From Osmia lignaria lignaria (taxonomy: Eukaryota; Arthropoda; Insecta; Hymenoptera; Megachilidae): a stretch of DNA of 64,000 bases. The notes under the pieces are model-generated. The model was given only the letters and a program-made list of their open reading frames with translations, did not search any database and was not told where the DNA came from. This document shows positions 26,569-38,400 of the stretch, piece by piece. Made by a program: the position numbers and the translations under genes. Numbering within the stretch: the first letter of the stretch is position 1; each line of letters opens with the position of its first letter. Location: the NCBI RefSeq assembly GCF_051020975.1, contig NC_135043.1, forward strand, positions 6,572,001-6,636,000, given 5' to 3'.

Positions 26569-26717
26569 GTGACGCGAGTAACGCGAGTATCGGAAGCGGC
26601 GAGGGCACCGGGGAGGAAGACGACGATTCGTCGGGTAAGAAGAACCAGAAGAAGAGAGGTATCTTCCCCAAGGTGGCGACCAACATCCTCAGGGCGTGGC
26701 TGTTTCAACACCTCACG
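26569..26717 (+). CDS. hth: homothorax, internal exon B (acidic region and N-terminal half of TALE homeodomain)
   Basis: This is a 149-nt exon beginning in phase 1 (its GT completes a Gly codon) and ending at a codon boundary. It encodes GDASNASIGSGEGTGEEDDD, then SSGKKNQ, then KKRGIFPKVATNILRAWLFQ, then HLT. These are the conserved Hth acidic stretch and homeodomain residues up to the end of helix 1. The ILRAW reading is the insect Hth form. The homeodomain is cut right after HLT, before the HPYPSE loop-extension motif and the recognition helix, which must be on a further exon. I did not find that exon in the remaining 37 kb. The intron position at HLT|HPYP is, to my knowledge, typical of Meis genes. 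Splice sites are TTGATTGCAG on the left and ACG|GTAAGT on the right. At 149 nt the exon is not a multiple of three, so skipping it would shift the frame. Confidence 0.97.
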
Positions 26718-26769
26718 GTAAGTGTCTACAGTTGTTTTTCATCGTCTATTGTCCACGTAACTGTACACT
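26718..26769 (+). promoter_or_regulatory. hth: RNA stem-loop overlapping the 5' splice site of the homeodomain exon
   Basis: The donor GTAAGT begins at 26718. AGTGT (26721-26725) pairs with ACACT (26765-26769). After a 2-nt bulge (CT), ACAGTT (26728-26733) pairs with AACTGT (26759-26764). This gives 11 Watson-Crick pairs closing a 25-nt loop, and two G-U pairs could extend it inward. The last three donor bases (AGT) are inside the stem, so the structure could compete with U1 snRNA. Glazov and co-workers (2005) reported that the longest fly/mosquito ultraconserved element spans an internal hth exon-intron junction, is mostly intronic, forms a stable stem-loop and is linked to intron retention. 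Equating this hairpin with that element is my inference. Confidence 0.5.
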
Positions 26770-26813
26770 CTAGCTCGTCCTTCATCAAGAATCCGTCTCT
26801 TTTTCTTGGGTGA
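26718..26813 (+). other. hth: in-frame read-through extension if the intron is retained
   Basis: If the intron after exon B is not removed, the hth frame continues for 31 codons, starting VSVYSCFSSS and ending at TGA 26811-26813. The product would be a Homothorax with a homeodomain cut after helix 1, unable to bind DNA through that domain but keeping the MEIS (Exd-binding) part. Flies make homeodomain-less Hth isoforms by alternative RNA processing, so such a product is plausible. I see no AATAAA close behind the stop, so a dedicated terminal exon here is not shown. Confidence 0.3.
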
Positions 26814-28019
26814 AAATAATTGGAAAAATCATTCTCCGTTCTTTTAATCTTCGGTACAATCTTCGAGTACAGCCTTTATCGGCGGTCATTCGCTTATCGA
26901 GCCGCGCTTAATACGACCAAGACAAACGACTGAACGAAATCGAGCGGGCAAAAAGGAAACATTTCCTAAATTGCTTTTATCCCGGCCGATGGGAGTTAAA
27001 GGTCGAAACGGAAAGAACGCGAGGACGGAAAAACGCGTTCGTTGACGAAGAGAGGGTACACTAATCTTCTAATGCCGAGATAAGGAGCGGTGCCACGATG
27101 CCGTTTTCCGATTCTAACGGGGGCCGGCCATCTAATGATTCACGGGTAATCTGAGCTGCAAAAAAACGCAACGCGATTAAAGGGATGGAAGAGGGATAGA
27201 AAGAAATAGACTCGAGGAAGAAATTCAAATTCCAATTTAGGCTTATCGATTATAGACGGGGTTAAAAAAGAAATTTTTGACGTAGAAGGTGATAAAAGGA
27301 ATTTCGTTAGAAGACAAAGCTAAATTAAGATTCCAGACGAAATTTGAATTTATATTTCAACTTGTGGAGGAACGAAGAGGGGGATGGTAGCCGCGGTTGC
27401 GTAACGTTGCAGAGCAATTCGAAGCACGGTACATTGTCCCCCGCGCTACAGACACCCCATAGATTTCGGGTGTGATCAGGTTACCTTGCGAGAGCGGTAA
27501 TCATATTGCAGCTCGGTTAATGCCATTACCGCACAAGGGGGGTTGGGTTGGCAGCCACCCTTGAAACCAGCCCGCAAACCACCCCCTCCGGTGATCCCGC
27601 CGCGTCGCACCGCGCTTCTCTAGCTCCGGCTTCAGCAACCCCCCTAACAACGTGTATTGGATATGACGTCGGGGATAGTGGGTTCATGGTTTAATGCATA
27701 TACGCTGTTTGCTCGATGACGATATCGCGCTGGCTGTTGAAAAGACGAGCTCGAACCTGCTGCTGTACCGATACGATGCGTCTCCTCCTTCCTCCTCCGT
27801 TAATCGTATCCTCCAGAACGATTCGACTTGAAAGGATTTTAATGTAAGTCGAGCGGATTGCGTTCCTTTTGCTTCTTCAAAACGTGTTACAATATTTTTC
27901 GTATTTTTGAAGAATATCATTCGAAATCACAAACGTTTCTCGTTGAATCTCTACCGATAGCCTTGCTCGTGGCGCCGATAAATTAGTAACAATCGGGGAA
28001 TAAGAATGAAACGAACAGC

Positions 28020-28202
28020 ATGATCGCGGTTGGTCTCGTCGCGCTGTTACTGCCGGTATCCGCTGCCAGAAATTACAGCGGTTTTTCGCGACAGTCGTCT
28101 CGCGGGCATTCGTCTCGCCGTTATTACGAGCGATTAAGCGAGTACACCGTGAACCGGAATTCATTCGGCGCGCTGGATACATATTACGCCCTAAAAGAGT
28201 AA
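28020..28202 (+). CDS. candidate small secreted peptide ORF (60 aa), unverified
   Basis: This ATG-initiated 60-codon frame starts MIAVGLVALLLPVSAA, a short hydrophobic core ending in small residues that looks like a signal peptide. It continues with a basic, Ser/Tyr-rich region containing RR (SSRRYYERLSEYTV) and ends DTYYALKE before TAA. I do not recognise a family. The same stretch is also open on the opposite strand for about 100 codons, as is common in this CpG-rich sequence, so chance is a serious alternative. It would be a gene nested in the hth intron on the same strand. There is no clear TATA box or poly(A) signal. Confidence 0.15.
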   Translation: MIAVGLVALLLPVSAARNYSGFSRQSSRGHSSRRYYERLSEYTVNRNSFGALDTYYALKE

Positions 28203-29365
28203 CTGACTCGAGCCAAGCGTGTGTATTCAGCCGAGTGCCAGCCTCTTAAAACAGCCCCTACCTACCGTTCTTCATTTTTTCTTTTTCTTTTTTTCTTGTT
28301 CTTTTTATCCACCAAACGAATTACGACCTCGACGCACTTGATTTAACGCCCCAATCTTTCTACCCTGATGACTTACCGCCACGAGCATCTAACGTTCTTA
28401 CCAACGTTTCGTTAATTATCACGGAACAGATGTTCCGGACGATATCTTACAAGATTTCTTGCTATGCAAACCTTAAAGCGTATTTTCCTGAAAAATTCTC
28501 TATCATTCCCGTTTATCATCGGTGCTCGTTGACGAAATTGAAATTTATCTACCGGAAAACTAACGAGTCACCGGGATAATTCGACCGGTTGTAGACTAGA
28601 CTAGCTAGGTATATCATTTCACCCGGTCCCTGAAACATTTCGGAATCGCGACGCGACTCGCGCCAAGGAATTCGTCGGGGCTCGCCAATAAGCTGTCCCC
28701 GTTCGTGAAAGTCGGCTCTGATCCGCGAGCCGCGTTCCCCGTTGACGCTGGGCACTGAGAAAGCGACGCATAGCTCAGGCAACAGCATAGATAGATGGCC
28801 GGAATCGAACGTGGAACGAGATGAACGGTCGTTGCTAGCCGCAGACGCGTTCGCAGACGAAGAAAATGGAAAGAAAAGGAGCCGTGTTTCGGCTGACGTT
28901 TAGATCAAAGGAGACGAATACGAGGGTAGCGCGATGAGGAGAGCAAATCGCGAGGCATCTTCTACGAGCGCGTATAAATTAAATTAATTTGATGGAGGCG
29001 GAGTAGTTGCTTTATACGCTTCGCATCGTCCTCGCTGTTAAGCTTCCTCTCGTTCGTCTTTAGCCTCGTAATAGTGGCTGGGAATGTTGAGACTCGGCGT
29101 GAAAATCCGAGCGGAAAAGTCGCGAGCATCGGTGAAAATTATTCGTTTAAATTATTTCGTAAACAACGCGGTTTCTTCTTAAGGGTTAATCTGTTGGATT
29201 TTACTTTCGATCGTCATTTTGATCGAACAGGGTTCGAAGTTAATTCGATACAAGAATGTTGAAAGAGCCCGGAGAGACGTCTTTCTCTCGGTCCTTTGTT
29301 CGCTCCTTCTCCGTTGCTCCTTGGTTGTCATTTTGAAAGCCATCCGACGAACCACCCCTACGCCG

Positions 29366-29428
29366 TACGTACGTCCGTCCGACCAGCCAGCGTACCAACC
29401 TGACCGACCAACCAACCAACGAACCAAC
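29366..29428 (+). repeat. degenerate (ACCA/GACC)n tetranucleotide tract
   Basis: Imperfect 4-bp units (CGTC, GACC, AACC) repeat over about 60 bp and are G-rich on the other strand. The open frames crossing it on both strands are translations of the repeat. Confidence 0.8.
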
Positions 29429-32400
29429 TCTGCGACCCTCCCCAAGTTTAATTAGACGGAAGAGGAGCATACATCATGGTCGACTCCGGTGTGCCGACCT
29501 TCCACGCCAGCCAACTTGCCCTTTCCAGAATTCTGCCCGCCGACCTACTACCCCTTCCCTCTACCCGCTTCCTTGCCTCTTGCTTCAGCAACAATGTTTC
29601 AAACGACGCGTCTCTTGTACAATTGTCCTTGTCCCAGCGTGTACCACGGAACCCAGGCAAAGACTCCCTCGGTTAAAACGTGTCGCGTGATAGGAAAACA
29701 AGCTTGAAGTTTAAATAGAACCCTCTGCCGCTCTGATTTAGCTAGCGTACTTTTCAAGTGTATCTCTTGGTAGAAATCTAATTAAACGTCCGTAGGATAC
29801 GCGTAGAATTTTGAAAAGGTTCTTACCCGCATCGGAAGTCGTTTCGCGAGTTCACCTACGCGAAGCGAATGAAATTTTCATACGACGTTGTAGCCAAGTT
29901 TCGAGCCGCGGTTGGATCGTTCGGATGCTTATTAGAAACTATGTACCGCGATCCAGCGGTCGGTGGTGCGAGAGTTAGCATGTTAAGAGATTACTCTTTG
30001 TGCTTGCTTAACCAACGAGGATCTTAGCGAAAGAATGAAAATTCATTACGAAAGTTTCCGTCGACCAACAGTTGCTCGCGGCCAGCCGCTCGAACGATAA
30101 TCCGATGGTCCGGAGTGTACGGGGAGGGAATGGAGAACGAAGGAAGATTGAAGATGGAGTCGACATATATAATCCATTTTAATTTACTCGGAAGATATAT
30201 CCGTCTAGCTTGCAGTTTCCCGCGACTTCGTTCCCTGCTTCCTCTCGTTCCTTCATTTTCTACCTCTGCCTTTTTCCGCTGCTCCCGCGATTCTTCTTCT
30301 AGCTGCCTCTTCGGCGTCCTTATTCCCAGACACCGGTGGTCTTCTTATATCAATGGAAGCATTTCACGAAATTACATTTGCCAGTTCTGCTCGTGCCGTG
30401 CAGTTCCGTTTCGCGAATCGACTGGCGCCTCGGAATCTCATCCCCCGTTTTCGCTCTTTCATTTTTTTTTCTCCTTTCCCTCTCTCTCCTTCGAGCGAAT
30501 AAATCGCAACAAAACCGCGGGAGGAAAACTAATTTTGCTATCGGAATCGTTTCTTAGCGTGCTCTATGAGCGTTCGGCACGAATTTCATCGGTAAAAATC
30601 TTGATTAAATCTACCGCGATCGAGCTTTAATGGGTTTCTGGTCACCTGCTGGGGGATTCACGTGGAAATTAGAGAAAGGATAAATTCGATTCTAAGCAGA
30701 GATCGCGCGAGAGAACGAGCGTCTCGAAACGAGGCGATTCTTATTCGATGTTCCATGTTGTAACACGAGAACGGAGCGTAGTCGAGGCAATCAATAAGCC
30801 ATCTAAGGCAGGTAATGCTGCTACGGTACAAACCGCAAACCGGCAGTGCCATTATCTGCGCACACGTACGTTAGGTACACGCGTGCTGGTACACGTATAC
30901 AGCGTGACCGAGAGACGCGAGCGTAGTTTCATCAAGATCGATAATGAACCACGTTTCATTTAGCGTATTGCTCGCTGCCATTCTAACATATATCTTTGCC
31001 GCGATCTTTAATTCATCCGTATCTCGCGGGACCATCGTATCGGCGACGCAGCGTGAAGCTGCGAACAAAAACGCGAGATCGATCTGACGCGTGGCGCGGC
31101 ATTCTTCCACGTCGTACGACTTCTCTCGCCTTGTAAACCGCCATAATTCGAACCGAGGAGCCTTTTTCCTCTCGGGCCCGATAGAGAATTGCGAATCCAT
31201 TACACTTCCACGCGCGTTCGCGTTCCCTTGTCACGATTTTTTCTCGGCCGTTTAATCCCCTCGAATCGAAACATGATTTTTAGCCGTCGTTTTAAATTGT
31301 AGAGGGTGGATCGAAGTCGATGCTGTTATTAGATGGTTTGCCAAAGGTGGTTTTCACGAAACGGCAGCCACCCACGAAAGAACGACCCGAGCTCGGGATA
31401 TTTTAAACAATTTGCATAGACAATCGTAGCGGCCGTTTTTTCGGCCGTAAAGGGGGCTCTCGACGGCACTCGAGTCGACTGGCACGATCACGGCAGCTGG
31501 CTGACTGGTTGCCACAGCCCTGGCCGCCCTCTTCGCCGCGCCGGAGCGTTTTATGCCGCCATAACCGTAGCGCGGCATGGCCCACTTAGATCTCCTATCT
31601 CGGTCCCGTCGTGCTGTCCGCGTATACCGGCTGATATCTATTGTCCCCTCGCCACCCCTGCATCGCTCGTTTAACCGTCTCGCTTCCGGTCCCGGCTGCT
31701 CGTCCTTGCCCGTCGCTGGGTCAAGGTCTACGGAGGCAGCGTGTCTGCTCGCGCAAACGCGGTCCAACGACCGTTTGACGAGTTTCTTAGCCGAGAAATA
31801 CGGCGAGGACAATTGTTTCCCGGTCGGTGGAGGAAGGCAACTTGTGCCAGAGACACGACGCGCCCCGTTGTCACCCTATCGGCTCGAAAGGACACGAAGG
31901 AGACGTTTGCATACATCGACCGGCAGTTTTCCGCTCGAACAAATCCTCGCTACGCGTTTATGCTGCCCTTCTTTCCACCCTGTCGAGAAGTTAATGCTTT
32001 TCCTCTCTTATTCTCGCCGCTTCCGCCATCGACCGATTCTCCTTCACCCTCTTTGTTATTCTTCGTTTTACGATCTGCCCGCGCAGGGATTTTCGTTGAT
32101 ACAATTGTCGAATTGATTTTTCTCGGTGGATCGAAGCAAGTTCTTTCGAAACGTTAATTTCGTATCGACCTAATTCGTTTCTGAAAGAAAGGGAAGTCAA
32201 TGGGGATCGCGTTGGACGGGTCAGAGAGGAACAGGTAATTTCCTCTTTTGCGGAAGGGTAGCAATTCGCTCGAAGCGACATTTTCCTCGCCCTCTCGGTT
32301 GTCCTTGCACCGTCGGTGAAAGGTATCCCCGTTTCATGGCTCGTCCCTACGGTCAACCTACAACCTTCAACCTTCTCCGGTTGGCCCCGGGATACGGCAA

Positions 32401-32796
32401 CCCCTTCTGCCTTTGGTTCGTGCTCACTGGCGCCGCCTCGGCTCGCATTTGAATATAATGCTTGGCCCTCGTCGACCGTGCGTCCCGGCAACCGAAGCGA
32501 ACTGTAATTATGTTGATGCGCGGCCATTGTTGCGTCCATCCTGGACGCTCGGCTGAATGCCGAATCTCCTTCTTTCCCTCTTTCAAACGGCCTCTCCTCT
32601 CTCGCCCACGCCGCCGACATGGCGAGAGAAACCGAGAAGATTATTCTTGTATCCTTGATGCGTTTTACCGAAACCGGACAACAAGCACAGCCTCGCTACG
32701 AGAACGTTCGTCCAGTTTGTACTTGCACAGTTTTCCATCAGGAACGAGTGAAAAAAGTGCGAGAAACGATCGATCGTTCAATTTTCAAAGCAAACC

Positions 32797-32820
32797 ATAT
32801 ATATATATATATATGTATAT
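32797..32820 (+). repeat. (AT)n microsatellite
   Basis: Nine AT units are followed by GTATAT, in intronic sequence. Confidence 0.95.
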
Positions 32821-33543
32821 TGATCCCCGTGCGAAATTAATCGGGAGCTCGATTTCCCGGAGATTAATCGTCGACGAAGCTCCGGGTAGCCAAGGCTGGA
32901 ATCGGGACGATTAAAAAAAGGAAGAGAATTCTTAAGAGCCGAGCGGATAATTGCAAAAACTGTAAGCGGTTAGAGAGGCAGAGCGTAGCTATGGGGTGGC
33001 GTAGCTGCAACCAACGGGTTCACTGTCGACTGGTATCCTTGTCTACGTAAAAAGGGGGTGGTACGCGGACCGAGGATTAGACTGTCGCCCCACGACAGGC
33101 TAAGCCCCTATTTTTACGAAATTTATCGCCGTTAATCCCTCGCCCTCTTCGCCCTCCTCCGTCCTCGACGTCCTCGCCATCGTGCCCGTTGTTCGGCTCG
33201 TCCGCGTCCTCTCCGCTTTTTTCGTCCTCCTCTTTCCTCTCTCCTCGTACCCGTTCGTCTCTTCGCTGTCGCTCGCGCTCCTCCACCTCCTGTCGATATG
33301 AAAAATAATAAAATGCCGCGTCTTTATAGTCGCAGCCGCGGTCTGCGCCCCGTTGACGCGGCGGCGGCAGCGCCTGGGCTCTTTCAAGCGGACTAGCTTG
33401 TCGACCGGTAATCCGGCCGGGATTTAAAACATTCGTATCTTGAATATGCATTCGTAGGTTTAAAGCGGGGCTCGCTCGCGTATATCCCGTCGTCGAGGAC
33501 CAAGCACACCCAGGGGAAGAGGGAAACGTAAGCGGGTGCGGCC

Positions 33544-33560
33544 GTGTGTGTGTGTATGTG
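33544..33560 (+). repeat. (GT)n microsatellite
   Basis: Six GT units are followed by an interrupted ATGTG, in intronic sequence. Confidence 0.9.
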
Positions 33561-33986
33561 TATTCGTTCTCGTCCTCAGCACGCGTTAAGCGGCCCGCAG
33601 AGCCCGGGTATTAGCTCGGCCACTCATTAGCCTTTCTGCTCCTACTTGTCGCTCCGCGTAATCTCGCGTCCATCCCGCACGACCTGCCAGGCTTAACTTT
33701 GACGCCGCGACCTCGCTACTTCCGGGCCGGTATCATCGTCGTTCGAGATGCTCCAAATCGAGCACTCTCCGTGTCGATGAGTAATTTTATTCGATTAACC
33801 ACGTATACGATCCACGCTCACTCTGTAGTTCGATATATCGGCTCTGCGAAAAGGTGTAGGTATCGCTTTCGATGTCTTCAAGGTGCGAAACGCGTCGAGG
33901 ATCCGTCAGGGACGGTGCTTTCGTTACAGTTTAAATTAATCCAATTATGCATGCCGAGCAAAGCGGGCAAAGCCGAACGATCGCGT

Positions 33987-34006
33987 TCTCTCTCTCTCTC
34001 TCTCTC
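33987..34006 (+). repeat. (TC)10 microsatellite
   Basis: Ten perfect TC dinucleotides lie in the large downstream intron. Confidence 0.95.
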
Positions 34007-35430
34007 CCCTCTCGTTTCACGTCGCGCTCCGCCGCGGACTTTAAAGGTTTAAGCCGAATAATGGACGTAAGGTCCGCGCCGTCATCCATATGCAAAGCGT
34101 CCTAGCGGCGGCAGGGATTAGTCACGGCGATTTCGAAAGGATCCGGCACGCTGAAATTTACGTGGCGGTTCTTGTTCGAACACCTTGAGGATCGATTTGT
34201 CGTCTGACTGCTCGATCAACCGACCAAAATCACTGTTCTCCGAATGTAATCTTTTCGTTGATCTTCGAAAAGATACTCTTCAGAAGTCTGAATTTTCATC
34301 GAGCCGAAGCTTGATTACGGGTTAAGAGGACTCGGTTGATAACCGCTCGAAGGTCCCCACAGTTATCGCGGCTCCGTAAGCGTGTAGCCGCGTACCGTCC
34401 CACGGGAGTCGGCGGTGGATTTATGAGCGGACCAAAGCCGCACCGTCGCCGTCCCTGAACTAGACTCGAACGGATGCTCCGCGGACAAAACGTGACTGCT
34501 CCTCGTACAGCAACGAACCCCGTATCCGCCCGGCGAACGTTAATGATCGTTCTGCGAACGGCGATCCCATTAAGCCGGCGTTATCCGCGATTCCCGGTAG
34601 ACCTGTAAATTCTTTCCGAGCGTCTAGGTTCACGGTGAACCGAAGACGGAAGAGGGATCGCGAGACGCAAGCTCTGGAAAACGTGTAGATTCGATGGCTA
34701 GTCCGTGTTTGGGTTTCGAGCGAACGTTGAAGCGTTCAGGATATCGCTGGCACCCCATTAAGGAGAGTGCAGCCGATGCTTGTACCCAACGAGCATTAGA
34801 GCATTCTGGTGTACATGTGTGCGACTGTTTTAGCGTTGGTCAGCTATCGACGCGTACCTGTGCGTATACAGCAATGGCATCAATACCCGATGTCTTCTCC
34901 TCTTCCGCATCTATCTATCTTATTCCCTGTTTTTGTTTTTCTCCACCCTTCTCTCTCTCTCTGATCGGTACGCCATCAGAACGTGGGATGACTGTTCGCG
35001 AGTGTACGGTCAGAGTAGCGGAAAGCTGTCTCATCGATTATATTACTCACAATACAGTGAACGCTTTCAGAGCAGCGCGAAAGGCGTATACTCTTTCCCT
35101 CTTGTCGCTAGAGGATGATTCGTAGCCAGGTAGCCGATTATTTCTGCCGATCTCGTGCATTCTTTCTGCATAGTTCCGAGAGTGCACCGCCACCGATGCA
35201 AAGCTCTCCGGCGGAACATTAATTACGTTAACAAAACATCATCGAACGTTTTCAATCGATAATAAAGGCGGCGAACAAAACAGCGGAACAAGGTATAAAT
35301 TATTCGCGATCGAACTGCGGCTAGCCAACGAATTATCCGCCGGAAGAGCGGACAAACGTCATTGCGCGTTGCGCTCTCATTCTATTCGATTCCGTTGCAT
35401 TCTATTCGCGGATTTCTATCTACGGCGTGT

Positions 35431-35450
35431 AATTAACGAAAACGTTAATT
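35431..35450. repeat. perfect 8-bp inverted repeat with AAAA loop, in an AT-rich motif cluster
   Basis: AATTAACG (35431-35438) and CGTTAATT (35443-35450) are exact reverse complements separated by AAAA. The following 120 bp (to about 35570) are AT-rich and dense in ATTA/TAAT homeodomain cores. They include TAATTGG and TTAATTAATAAT, plus one TGACAG Homothorax/Meis core at 35484-35489. It could be an enhancer or simply an AT-rich intron patch. Confidence 0.35.
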
Positions 35451-38400
35451 GATAATTAGGAACAGAGAAATAATTGGAGAAAATGACAGTACGATGCTAC
35501 AATTCGATCGTAATAATTATAAAGAATTTTAATTTAATCAGTTGTTAATTAATAATCGTTGGAACGGTAGCACGCGCAATTCGGCGTAAAACCTTTCGAA
35601 TCGCCGGACGTTTTTCGAGCTGGTGTTTCTTTCACGAATCGCTGGAGCATCCACGCGTGCCAACCGAACGAGGCGAGGCTCGAGCGAAGAAATCTCGCGA
35701 TTTTTGCGGCACCTTTGCGGCGTCATCGCGATTGGACGGTTAACGAACCACAGCGAGGCGAACGAATCGCCGCGACGATTCGCCACGCGGTTCTCTTCGC
35801 GCTTCTCTTCGCGCGTCCTCCTCTTATCGGATTGGGCATCCAGAGGACAGAGAAAGGTAGAGAAAAGAGGGTCGCTTTACCGAGCGTATACGGGGCTTAC
35901 GGCGGATCCGGATTTCACGGTCTTCAGGCAGTATCGTTCCTCGACCATACTCGCATCTTTCCTCCTTCACCTTTCCCACCTTCTTTCTTTTCTCGTTCTT
36001 ACGCGACTTCTCACAGAGGAGCCGTTTCGCGTTCCGCTCGATTCTTCCGCCGGCATACTTTACGCTTGCGATGCTCCGTGCCTTTTTACTTTTCACGTTT
36101 CGTTCAAACATCTTGTACCGAGTAAAGTTTACCAAGGGTGTAGATAGTTTTTTGTTTATATTTAAAGGGTTAATCCTAAGGCGAAAGAGCTTTTCGAACG
36201 TCAAAAGGTGAAAAGGTAACGTTCTCATCGAGAGTTCCTTACGAATCCCAAGAATCTTCGCGTTCCTTCCATTAACGTATTACGGTAGCAGTCTTGCAGG
36301 ATTTTCGGAAATCTACGCGATACGAGCCTCGTGGGTGGTTTTCGCACGGACGTCGAAACACCGGTATCCTCTTTACGGTCGCTCGAAATGGGAGTTGGCC
36401 GGATCCTCCGGAAGACGCTTCAATTGCTGGAAGCGAACACGCTGGTAGCGGTTCTCTCGCACGCGTCCCATCCGACCATCCTTTAATTCAGGCTGACAGG
36501 TGAATTCCATCCCGTCCCCGCGCACCGCGCCGCCCTCCCACGGGATAAGATAGATCCGTTCCCGGGATTTCCTACGGGATCCGCTGGATCTTATATCACC
36601 GACGGCCATCTCTATATAAGCAGTCCCGCCCTTCGGCCCGGCTCATCCGAATTGCCGGTAGCGTTGCTGTTCGATCTGCTGGGAATCCAGAAACATTTCC
36701 TCTCCGCTAATGCGCCGGAATTACGCAATTCTGCCCCCGTAATTTGCTACTTTCTTTTATCGCCGCGGCAAAATCCCCGTGATGGAAATTGGAGCGTACC
36801 GATCACTACCTTATTTTTCTTCTCCAAACTTTCCTCGTTATGATTAGTTTCGAACAGAGATGACGAGTTGATTGGTGAAAGGATTAGGTCTGATTAGTTA
36901 CGGTGTAATCTCTTTATTAATATTAAATGAACAGCTATAAATTTGAGATGTTAATGGTTAGCATTCTGAGATAGGTAGGCCGTTGCTTTATTTACGATCA
37001 TTCATTCCATTATGGAGCAACGTTCTCTATCAGCTAGTAGTCACGGTCGAGGAAGATCGGACAAACGCAACGGGAATACAAACGATCCTACCGGTAAAGA
37101 ACTCATTTTACTTGGCAAGATGAGACGCGATCACGCGTTATCCGTACACTTGAAAGATCCTCGGCTCGTATCTCAGCAACGAAGCAGATCCTGCTGGTTG
37201 TTCAGCGAACGATCGAAGCAGATATCGCGTCTGGCCGGATGAAATAGACTCGCGTATTCGCTCGGAATGCCGACGTCGGATCGCGTTAATCGTAATATCG
37301 CGAGGACGCAGGCCTCGTTCGCGAGCAGATTACATCGGCTAAAAGATTCCGCGACGCGGTGCATGCTAATTGGACAAAAATCAACCCGCCCGCCCCCCCG
37401 GTTCCCCGGACTTTCACGAAGCCACGTTGAACCGATCGGCGCGGATCTCGGGGCGTAGAGGGAACACGACGAGATAGGGATCGGCTTTCGCTCCTCGTGA
37501 GCGTCACTGTAGGTAAGGTACTCGCGTACAAGCCGTGGCTAACCGCCTCGCCTCTCCTCGACTCGCCGTTGGAAACGAGGAGTAACGATTTTACAAAGTG
37601 CCTATCTCGACCCCCGGTCCTTTTCTCCACTCCGCGGCGAAACCCTCGCCGTTTCATTCGCTTTTTCTCGCTGCACGCACGATTATGCCGGCGCATTATC
37701 CGCGTACGTGCGACTCGAGTACGTGTGGCCGTGTCTACCTAGGTGTGCGCGTACTTCTTGCCCGCTTCGAGTCGCGACTCTCCGGCGTGGCTAGACTCTG
37801 CCGGCAGAGAGAAGAAGAGGAGAACGGTCGGGAAAGAACCATTAGTCATGATTAGGCCGTTGACATTGACGCCGTTCGCTGGACGCGAGCTTGTACCCTT
37901 CGGGCAGATGGAGTTCTTTGATACACGCGAGAGCCGAGCCGAGAGACACGCTCGACGATCTTCCTTCTTATCTCCCAGCTATCTACCAGCACCGCTCGAA
38001 CCTCGGTATGATTTACCGGCGTTATTCGGTGTCCGCGGAACTGAAACCGCGTCGAGGTCCCAGGTGTCCACGGAAAGGCATCGGAATTTGTTGAGGGAAA
38101 TCGCGTGGCTATTCGACCGATCGTGTAATCCCGGATTCACGCGTGTCCCCCCCGGTGACTTTTTTTTTTATCGATCATCGTGCTCGAATGTAAGGCTTAT
38201 TGGGTAGTCGGGATCGAGAAAAGGGAGTCAAGTCAGGCTGGAGAAGGTGGGTAACCTTATACAGGCGAGCGGCGAAGCCGAGATAGCTCGGCCCCTTACG
38301 CAGCCTCCTCTCTACATTATATTACACGAACCGTGTCGGATTACCGCTGGAAGCGACCATGGACTCGTCTCGGATCCGCGCGAGCGTGCCGCCATCGATC

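Noticed and set aside
31991..32620. 209-codon open frame on the - strand
   Set aside because: It has no recognisable domain, splice context or codon bias, and overlapping frames of 138-179 codons are open on the + strand. CpG-rich DNA has few stops, so long chance frames are expected.
36485..36510. GACAG|GTGAAT as a recursive splice site
   Set aside because: There is no pyrimidine tract in front of the AG.
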